A DNA stretch of 9,364 bases, from contig CAJACJ010000150.1 in assembly GCA_903938205.1 (NCBI GenBank), positions 1 to 9,364 of the forward strand, written 5' to 3'. This document shows, piece after piece, positions 1 through 7,000 of this stretch; positions within the stretch are counted from its first letter, which is position 1; each line of letters opens with the position of its first letter. The notes under the pieces were generated by a model. The model was not told the origin of the DNA, did no database searches, and saw only the letters and a list, made by a program, of their open reading frames with translations. The translations under genes and the position numbers were made by a program. This DNA comes from an uncultured bacterium (GTDB lineage Bacteria; Planctomycetota; Phycisphaerae; Phycisphaerales; SM1A02).

Positions 1-94
1 CCCATTAAATACAAATTGGCGCGGTGAAGCAAATCGATCTTTCAAACTTTTTTCCCCCATTCGGGTAACTTCAAGGACCTACTTAGACCGATAC

Positions 95-109
95 TAGGCG
101 ACTCGTCTA
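95..109. promoter_or_regulatory. Imperfect inverted repeat in leader of export gene
   Basis: TAGGCGACTCGTCTA reads as a 15-base imperfect dyad: TAGGCG pairs with CGTCTA (one G-T wobble) around the loop ACT. Six bases later comes a run of five T at 116-120, and the TTG start of the export gene follows at 140. It could be an operator half-site pair or a weak hairpin in the mRNA leader. The stem is short and the T run is offset, so it is a poor intrinsic terminator. The remainder of 1-139 shows no gene and no convincing -35/-10 promoter. Confidence 0.2.
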
Positions 110-139
110 CTGACCTTTTTAACTGACTGGCTTTCTACA

Positions 140-2080
140 TTGTCGAAAATTCACAACTTTATTCCAGGCTTGGTGTTGTTGTCGCTCTCAGTCCTTCTTG
201 GGTGCGAGACGGACAGCTTCATAGATCCAAGTCGTACGGGTTACTTTGAAACCACTCCTACGGCAATGCCAATTCTGACTCGTATTGATGTCGTTGAGCC
301 AGTTGATCCGGGGACTGAGTTTGTCAAAGTTACGCCAGAAATGTTGAAACCGAGTCCTGCCACGTACACCTTTTCAGCAGGCGATGTTTTGCAAATTTCC
401 ATTCCAAGCTTAATGCAGACTGGCCAAACTGAAGTCGCCGATCGCATTATTGATCAAAGCGGAGATATTCAACTTCCTGTGATCAACAAGGTTCGCGCGG
501 CGGGTCTTACAACCGAGGAATTACAAATTCTGATTGAATCGCGCCTGAAAGGCGTGATTACAAATCCACAAGCGTTCGTTGCCCTTAAAGAGGGACGAAC
601 GTTTCAATACCGAGTGTTGGGATCAGTTGATCAACCGGGAATTTTCGCTCTGACCAAACCAGATTTTCGTTTGCTTGATGCGCTTGCAACAGCCCGTGGA
701 GCAAGCGTGAATACGTCTCGTATTTTAATTACGCGCGTGAGTGAATCGCCTGATGAACATAAAGCTGAATATGATCGAAAACCCAGTACAAAGACTGGTG
801 ATTCTGTACAAAATACGCAGCAAACGAAAGCTTCTCAAAGCTCAACATCAACTCCACAAACAAGTGCTCCTGCCGCTGCTACTAGTCCCACAATAGCCGC
901 GCCTTCAAGTGTTGATATTGATCAACTCATCAACGAGTTACCAAGCACTACGACGCCAACCACTCCTGCCGTAGCGCCAACAGCGGAACCTGTAGCCGCG
1001 CCGACAATGGAACCTGCGGCCGCGCCGACAGCGGAACCTGCAGCCGTGCCGACAGCGGAACCTGCAGCCACACCAACAACGGAACCCGCAGCTGCGCCAA
1101 CAATGGAGCCTGCAGCCGCGCCAACAGCGGAACCCGCAGCTGCGCCAACAACGGAACCTGCAGCCGCGCCAGCAACCGAACCTGGTGCTGATCCAAACAA
1201 TCTTCCAAGCAAAAAACAAACTCAATTAGGCATGCTCCGTGCGGCAAATCGTCAAACGCCTCCGGTGGACATTGACGCACTAGAGCCAGCAAAAGCGGAC
1301 GACCGTGCGAGTGCCAATCTTAATTCAACAACCACTTCAAATTCCTCAGATGCAAACGGTGGGGATCAATTTATTTTCGATAATGCTTCGCAGTCATGGG
1401 TTCGTAAATCCGCCATGACTGCTTCAGCAAATAATCAAGCATCCACACCCGATTCGAACTCGACCCCAACTGTTGATAGTGCGAGTTCCGGCTCAACAAC
1501 GGACAGTGGTAATAACGCAGGATTGCGGTCGGTTGAAAATGCAACAAATATTAAAAAACTGAATGAAAGTAATAAGAAGTTAGAAAAAACCGTTGTTATA
1601 GAAATTGAATACAACAAATTAGTCCGCGGCGACTCAAGTTTGAATATTGTTATTAAACCGGGCGATGCAATTTATTGCGATTCTGGCGATGTGGGCGTGG
1701 TGTATATCGATGGCGAAATTAGTCGGCCGGGAGTTTACAACTTGCCAACCGCTGGTCGCTTAACTCTGAGTCGGTTGGTCGCCGCAGCTGGTGGCGTAAG
1801 CGAATTAGCCATTCCAGAACGCTGCGATTTAATTCGCCGTCTTGATAGCGACAAAGAAGCGTGCGTGCGAATTAGTTTGCTTGCTATTCGCAATCGTGGC
1901 GAACCCGACCTGTTTTTGAAGAGAGATGATCACATTATTGTGGGAACCAATTTTTGGGCCTTGCCACTGTCGCGCGTGCGACGCGATTTGTCATTTCCAA
2001 ATTCAATTGGCTTTCAACTTGACCGTAACTTTGGCAACGACGTTTTTGGTGCCCCGCCGAGCGGTATCACAACCAATTAA
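140..2080 (+). CDS. Polysaccharide export lipoprotein (poly-export and SLBB domains, Wza-like) with long repeat-bearing linker
   Basis: This is the probable outer-membrane exit protein of an exopolysaccharide pathway. The start is TTG at 140: the frame is closed by TAG at 95-97, no ATG or GTG precedes the signal peptide, and no clear ribosome site is seen. A lipoprotein signal peptide runs over residues 1-21 and ends in the lipobox LLGC, with Cys22 as the lipidated residue. The poly-export domain covers about residues 74-150 (YTFSAGDVLQISIP, later SGDIQLPVI). A first SLBB domain begins near 154 (YRVLGSVDQPGIFAL), breaks off near 200, and resumes near 484-515 (NIVIKPGDAIYC). A second SLBB runs about 518-604 (VYIDGEISRPGVYNLP). 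Residues 201-483 are a Ser/Thr/Pro/Ala-rich linker with nine tandem octapeptides. The C-terminal tail contains LDRNFGNDVFG. At 646 residues it is far longer than Wza-type proteins (usually under 400), and the linker explains the excess. Family assignment is secure; the function of the insertion is unknown. Confidence 0.93.
   Translation: MSKIHNFIPGLVLLSLSVLLGCETDSFIDPSRTGYFETTPTAMPILTRIDVVEPVDPGTEFVKVTPEMLKPSPATYTFSAGDVLQISIPSLMQTGQTEVADRIIDQSGDIQLPVINKVRAAGLTTEELQILIESRLKGVITNPQAFVALKEGRTFQYRVLGSVDQPGIFALTKPDFRLLDALATARGASVNTSRILITRVSESPDEHKAEYDRKPSTKTGDSVQNTQQTKASQSSTSTPQTSAPAAATSPTIAAPSSVDIDQLINELPSTTTPTTPAVAPTAEPVAAPTMEPAAAPTAEPAAVPTAEPAATPTTEPAAAPTMEPAAAPTAEPAAAPTTEPAAAPATEPGADPNNLPSKKQTQLGMLRAANRQTPPVDIDALEPAKADDRASANLNSTTTSNSSDANGGDQFIFDNASQSWVRKSAMTASANNQASTPDSNSTPTVDSASSGSTTDSGNNAGLRSVENATNIKKLNESNKKLEKTVVIEIEYNKLVRGDSSLNIVIKPGDAIYCDSGDVGVVYIDGEISRPGVYNLPTAGRLTLSRLVAAAGGVSELAIPERCDLIRRLDSDKEACVRISLLAIRNRGEPDLFLKRDDHIIVGTNFWALPLSRVRRDLSFPNSIGFQLDRNFGNDVFGAPPSGITTN
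974..1189 (+). repeat. Nine tandem 24-bp units encoding an Ala/Pro/Glu-rich octapeptide
   Basis: Nine consecutive 24-base units encode variants of APTAEPAA (residues 279-350 of the export lipoprotein). The third position of the unit is nearly always Thr, the fourth varies between Ala, Met and Thr, and Glu-Pro at positions five and six is invariant. Codons are largely shared between units, for example GAA CCT GCA GCC, so the array looks like recent duplication and not only selection on composition. The unit length is a multiple of three, so changes in copy number would keep the reading frame. Long open frames on the reverse strand across 922-1292 are by-products of this periodicity. Confidence 0.95.
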
Positions 2081-2231
2081 TATTTTGCTCGGCGCGATGG
2101 TTCCATGGTTCGCATGAAGAGGTTTTAATAGTAAGCATATTTCAACTGATTTCTGTGGGAATGGGACTTATTTTGAAGTCTGCCGCAAACCAGCTTGGAG
2201 ACCGCATCGTTTATTCAAAACAATTCTGACC
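2081..2231 (+). other. Intergenic gap between export gene and exosortase
   Basis: This 151-base gap contains no plausible gene, no hairpin followed by a T run, and no convincing promoter. The exosortase frame is open back to a TGA at 2115-2117 but offers no ATG, GTG or TTG before 2232. Because it is the longest gap after the first gene, a second promoter here is possible, but nothing in the sequence demonstrates one. Confidence 0.4.
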
Positions 2232-3173
2232 ATGACTATCGCACAACCACCAATTCGCAATTCGACCACGACATCTGTCGTAGAGATATCTGCCAAGACA
2301 GCCATGATTGCCGGCGGCGTGATTGTTGTGCTGTTGGTTTCTGTCTTTTGGGAATGGTTTCGGCGCCAAGTTGCGTGGGCATCGCATGAGCCATCTGATT
2401 GGGGACACACGTTGATCATTCCTTTCGTCAGCGGGTACTTCGTTTGGATGAAACGTGATTTGATTTTGGCAAAGCCATTGAGCCCATCATGGATTGGCAT
2501 ATTCATCATGGTTGTCGGAATCGCCTGGTATATGGTTTGCAATGTGGGCCCAGCGGGGTTGGCGCATCACAATATTCGAGCGACTGGTTTAGGAATTACG
2601 CTCATTGGTTTGGGAGTTCTGCTCTTGGGTTGGCGAGGCATGGAATATGTTTGGTTTCCACTTTTTTATATGTTGATTTTTGCGCAGACCATTAGCGAAC
2701 GTCTGATGAATCTCGTCACCTATCGCATGCAGGATATTTCGGCCAAGGGCGCCTATGTATTTCTAAATCTCATCGGAATCCAAACAGATCACGCCGGAAA
2801 TGTGCTCACTATTTTCAAGGACGGAGAACCAGTGCAATTGAACGTGGCCGAAGCATGCAGTGGCATGCGCATGTTGGTCGCGTTCCTTGCCCTTGGAGTG
2901 GCAATGGCGTACGTTTCATTGCCAAAATTATGGCAACAGATCATGTTGGTCGCGCTTGGAATTCCAATTTCCATATTTGTGAACGTATTGCGTGTCGCTT
3001 CGCTTGGCATTTTGGGAATGTTTGATCAGAACTTCATGTCGGGAGAATTCCACCACATGATTGGTCTTGTATGGTTGTTGCCAGCATTTTTCTCCTACTT
3101 GGGCGCGCTTTGGATTCTCTCGCAATTCCTAGTTGAAGTGGATGAAACAAAGGCAAAACCGAATGCGAGTTGA
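2232..3173 (+). CDS. Exosortase (XrtA/EpsH-type membrane protein-sorting transpeptidase family)
   Basis: Exosortases are multi-pass inner-membrane cysteine proteases/transpeptidases that cleave C-terminal sorting tags such as PEP-CTERM. This 313-residue protein has about eight hydrophobic segments, the first near residues 24-40. The family's N-terminal motif region is seen as DWGHTLIIPFVSGYFVW (56-72). The three catalytic residues are visible: Cys209 in NVAEACSGMRML, Arg254 in VNVLRVASLGIL, and His274 (or the adjacent His275) in GEFHHMIGL. Length is normal for a stand-alone exosortase. The ATG at 2232 is the first usable start in the frame after TGA at 2115-2117, and it lacks a visible ribosome site. 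Its 3' end overlaps the EpsI-family gene, as expected for partners that are sometimes one fused polypeptide. The exosortase subtype cannot be fixed by eye. No PEP-CTERM substrate is in the window. Confidence 0.95.
   Translation: MTIAQPPIRNSTTTSVVEISAKTAMIAGGVIVVLLVSVFWEWFRRQVAWASHEPSDWGHTLIIPFVSGYFVWMKRDLILAKPLSPSWIGIFIMVVGIAWYMVCNVGPAGLAHHNIRATGLGITLIGLGVLLLGWRGMEYVWFPLFYMLIFAQTISERLMNLVTYRMQDISAKGAYVFLNLIGIQTDHAGNVLTIFKDGEPVQLNVAEACSGMRMLVAFLALGVAMAYVSLPKLWQQIMLVALGIPISIFVNVLRVASLGILGMFDQNFMSGEFHHMIGLVWLLPAFFSYLGALWILSQFLVEVDETKAKPNAS
3148..3153 (+). promoter_or_regulatory. Ribosome binding site supporting the epsI start at 3163
   Basis: CAAAGG lies nine bases before the ATG at 3163, inside the last codons of the exosortase gene. 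The two alternative upstream starts are TTG 3133 and ATG 3142. The latter has only a weak GAAG three bases ahead of it. This favours 3163, giving an 11-base overlap with the exosortase gene and likely translational coupling. Confidence 0.45.
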
Positions 3174-4020
3174 AGGCAATGAAAAAAAAGCGTTCGTTGC
3201 GGCGTGCGCTTGTCTGGCGATTGGCGGTCTTGGATTTCGATTAGTCATGTCACAGTTAAATGTGTATCTGCAAAAGGAACCCGTTCCATTGCGCACACCA
3301 ATTGATGAATTGCCCAGCATGCTTGGGGATTGGAAGCAAGTTGGTAAAGACCAGCAATTTCCTGATGCCATCATTGAAGAGCTTGGCACCAAAAATTTTC
3401 TTGACCGAGCCTATGTCTATAAAAACGATTCCGCCAAGGGCTTGTTTCAAGTGCATATTGCCTACTACACGGGCATGATTGATACGGTGCCGCACATTCC
3501 AGAGCGCTGTTGGGGCGCTGCGGGATTGGTCATGTTTGGCGAACCAGAACTACGCTCGCCAAAGCTTGATCTATCTCACTTTGACTTGAAGAATGGACCG
3601 CTTCAACCCAGTAGTGGTCTTCGCTATTCGCAAGCCACGGTGAAAGATTTGGTCACTCGTAAAGATGTGACCGTGAATCTTCCACTAGGGGATATGAAAA
3701 TGACCGCGAGCATTTTTCAAGACCCCAAAAACCCTGGACTGACTTTCATTGGGGGATATTTTTTCATTGCCAATGGGGCGCTGACACCGTCGGCCCTGGC
3801 GGTTCGCAATCTCTCTTTCAAACTCGCGGATCGGTACGCGTATTACTGCAAAGTGCAGTTCTCGTATCGGGTTCGAGAGCAGCCAGAAATTGCGATTACG
3901 ATGTTCGACCAACACGCTTCCGATCTTTTACAATTACTTCTTCCTCAACTCATGCGCAGTCTTCCAGACTGGCCCGCGCTTGAATCACAATCCTTAACGC
4001 CCGCAGTCTCGAGTTCATAA
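3163..4020 (+). CDS. Exosortase-associated EpsI-family protein (DUF3485)
   Basis: EpsI-family proteins occur next to, or fused to the C-terminus of, exosortases; their biochemical role is not settled. With the ATG at 3163 the product is 285 residues. It has a basic N-terminus, one membrane segment (about 10-30, AFVAACACLAIGGLGFRLVM) and a soluble domain expected outside the inner membrane. Family hallmarks are LPSMLGDWKQV (about 50-60), RAYVYKN (about 82-88) and the conserved VPHIPERCWGAAG (109-121) with His111, Glu114 and Cys116. Near the C-terminus, aromatic-rich YAYYCKVQFSYR (225-236) also fits the family. In-frame ATG 3142 and TTG 3133 are alternative starts; TAG at 3130-3132 closes the frame. 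The gene overlaps the exosortase by 11 bases and ends two bases before the TPR gene. An A8 tract at 3182-3189 sits in its first codons. Confidence 0.92.
   Translation: MRVEGNEKKAFVAACACLAIGGLGFRLVMSQLNVYLQKEPVPLRTPIDELPSMLGDWKQVGKDQQFPDAIIEELGTKNFLDRAYVYKNDSAKGLFQVHIAYYTGMIDTVPHIPERCWGAAGLVMFGEPELRSPKLDLSHFDLKNGPLQPSSGLRYSQATVKDLVTRKDVTVNLPLGDMKMTASIFQDPKNPGLTFIGGYFFIANGALTPSALAVRNLSFKLADRYAYYCKVQFSYRVREQPEIAITMFDQHASDLLQLLLPQLMRSLPDWPALESQSLTPAVSSS
3182..3189 (+). repeat. Homopolymeric A8 tract in the epsI 5' coding region
   Basis: Eight consecutive A residues encode Glu-Lys-Lys near residues 7-9 of the EpsI-family protein. An out-of-frame ATG at 3179-3181 directly precedes the run. Homopolymers of this length are plausible places for replication or transcription slippage and for assembly error. 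As read, the downstream frame is intact from the ATG at 3163. Confidence 0.6.
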
Positions 4021-4022
4021 CA

Positions 4023-7000
4023 ATGGCGAAACGCAAATTTAATTTTAAATTCTTCCTGCTCTTTTTTGGCGTCACCGCAATCACATTGATTTTGGCGGGC
4101 GTTTTTTATTACTACCAAATCGTCCTTGCGCCCGAACGAAACTTTCGTACCGGAACGCAATACATGGCGTCAGGAGATTTTGACAAGGCCGCAAGTTATT
4201 TTGGTCGATCTGTTTCCAAAAAGCCATCAAACATGGCATATCTCAATGCGTTGCAAGACGCGTTGTTGAAGATTGTTCCCAAATCTGGAAGCGCCGCCAA
4301 CGAAAATTATTCCAAGTTGATGTCTGTCAAATTGTCTAAAACGCGCGCCGCTGCGCAGGATTCAAAAGTGTGGGTGGAAGCCATGGAGTCTGTGCGGGAT
4401 CGCAACGAACTTTTTGGCGGCGACATGGCGTGGCGCGAATTTTCGACCACCGCTATGCAGATGGAAAAAGCGTTGCCAGTGGATGACCCCCAGCAAGCCT
4501 TAGCCAAATTTTGGAAACTGCAGGGATTCAATGAGCGCTATACGGCCCTCACTCCCGAAGAGCGCGACACACTGGACAAAGATTTTCCGGTCATAGTCAA
4601 TCTTTTACCCAATAACGAGAGGGTTTGGATTGCGTATTTGGAATATTTGCTTGTCAAAGCGGATGGATTAGAGCGTGGTAATCAAAAGAATCTTGCTTTG
4701 GAAACGTATCGGCAATTTGATGCCGCTATTGTGGATTGCAAAAAGTTGAATCCGCAAAGTATTGCCGCGCCAATTCTTCTTGTGCAGCGACTTGAAGGCA
4801 TGAAGTTTCGCAACGAACCAGGAGTGAAGCAAGCCGATTTAGATGCGGCATTCAAGGCGATTATGGATCAGGCGCCGCGTTTGGCGCAGGATAGAAAACT
4901 GACCTTGGCCGCCGCTGGTGCTATTTTTCAAGGAAGGTCTTTCGAGGCGAACAACAAGGGAATGGAGTTGTTGGAAAATCGATTGAAGGCTTTTCCAAAT
5001 GACGCCGTCACGCAACGAATTTATCTCAATATTGCGCGTGGCATGAGCACCGGAATTGGTCGCGAGACTGCCATGACCGTTTTTGAACAACCCAATCTTC
5101 CAACTTCGATCGAGGCACTTTCACAGCAGGGCGCGCGCGAAGCGGCCGCGGATTTGTTGTACACGATCGCTTTCGAAGATTGGCGCAAGGCAAAGGATGA
5201 AACCGAGAAGAAGGCGAAACTGGAGGTGGTGCACCAAATGCGCGACAAGGTGATTCAGTTTTTTACATCCCAGGCTCTTTCGCTCATGGTTGAAGATATT
5301 GAAGCTCGAACCGCGCTTGCCGATGGCAACGCCAACGATGCCGCCGCGCGCTTTGACGCATTGCTGAAAAAGATTCCAGATCCAACTCAGGAAATGTATT
5401 TTTACGCTGGCTTTGCAAACATACTCCGCAATCAGCCAGGCACCGCGCTGTCTCTTGTGAACCGTGGTCTTGAACGCTATCCAAATTTTCCGCCGTTGCT
5501 CAATCTCAGCGTTCGTTTGAGTGGCGGCATGGGTCGGACCGAAGACGCTCGAAAAGCGTTGCAAAAATTGATTGAATTAAATCCCGATGATGCGGATGCA
5601 AAAGCAAGCCTGGCGTTGATTGGTGATGGATCAAAAACAGATACTGAAGTCGCTGTGAGTCGATCAAGCAACGCCTTGACCGTGGAAATTGGAAAAGCGG
5701 AACGATTGATGATGAAAAAGGATTTCGACGGTGCGACTGCGTTATTGGCAAAAGCGTTGGCCGCGAATCCAAAGGAAGTACGGTTATACGAGGCCCTGTG
5801 TCAAATCAATATCGTGAAAAATGATATTCCAACAGCGCAGTCATTTATTGAAAAGGGTTTGGCGCTTGATCCCCAAAATACTTACTTCTTGCAGATGAAA
5901 GCGATCACAAGTAGCGAGGATCCAATTGAACGAATTCTCAACTCTATTCGGTTGATGTATCCAGATCCAAAAGAACAACCTGTACAAATGTATCAAGCAC
6001 TTTCGGGCGCCATGTTCAAAATGCGGCAAGCCACTGCAGCAATGAAGCCGGAACAAGTGAATCCTGTCATGAAAGAGCAAATGGATCGCTGCGCAAAGTT
6101 GCTCGGTCCAGCTCTTGAAGCGGCGCTTGCCGCGGATCCAAAAAATCTTGGCGTACTTGAAATTGCGGCGACTGACGCGGCTGATCAAAAAGATTTCACC
6201 GCTTTCGACAAATATGTTGCCGCCATCGCCGCGACTGGTGATCTTGGGCTTGCCGCAACCATCCAATCTCGTCTGTTGATCAGCCAAGATAAATTGCCAG
6301 AGGCCGTGGCTGTGTTGCAAGACGCCCGTAAAAAAGGCGATGAGAATCCGATCATGCTGCGTCAACTTGGAATGTTGTATGAACGCATGGGCGATGTCGA
6401 GCCCGCCATTGAATTGATTCGTGAAAGCTATGACCGTAGACCCAACGATGCCACCACGGCACGGCTGTATGCGGAACTTCTTCAACGCAGCGGCGATCGC
6501 CAAAAGGCTTTGAAGATTTTGCAACAGGTTGCGCGTATTAACCCTGACGACAACGAATTAATGCTGTCGTGGCTTGACTTGGAAGGTCAAATTGGGGATC
6601 GATCTGGAGCGTTTGGTTTGCGCAAGCGTTTGTACAAAGAGCGGCCAGCCTTGGCAAAAAATTCCTTGGCGCTGGCGCGCATGTTGTTGGAAACCCCAAG
6701 CGATCCCAATTTAATGCTTGACAACAACGGGGCGCAAAAATTTACAGAGCAAGATATGCGCGATGCGGCCACGCCGAAAATGCAACAGCAACTCGCCGCA
6801 GCCGCGAAGGCTAATTTGGATATGGGCTTTGAAATCATCAAGTTCCTGCAAGAGGCGGCGCCTGCAGATACGGAGCTTTCCCTGATCAACGCGCGCGCAC
6901 TGAAGAAATATGGAAGTGAAAAAGAAGGCGAAGCCGCAATGCGACGCGATATTGCTCGACTTGACGCCGCCAAAGTGAAAAGCTTGGAATTATGGGTTGG

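Noticed and set aside
17..31. Sigma-54-like promoter (TGGCGCG followed by AGCA) upstream of the export gene
   Set aside because: Sigma-54 control would fit known PEP-CTERM/EPS loci with PrsK/PrsR, but the GG and GC elements are 11 bases apart instead of the required 12, and the -12 element reads AGCA instead of TTGC.
922..1292. Reverse-strand open frames rich in Ala/Gly/Ser or Arg/Leu
   Set aside because: They are read from the 24-bp coding repeat of the export lipoprotein on the other strand; no start context or family similarity is seen.
2087..2117. Possible terminator hairpin after the export gene (GCGA...TCGC around CCATGG)
   Set aside because: Only four outer base pairs form, the inner palindrome cannot make a normal loop, and no T run follows.
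5841..6524. Long reverse-strand open frame within the TPR gene (227 codons)
   Set aside because: It lies wholly within the 1592-codon TPR gene, whose frame has convincing repeats, and its own translation shows no recognisable domain.
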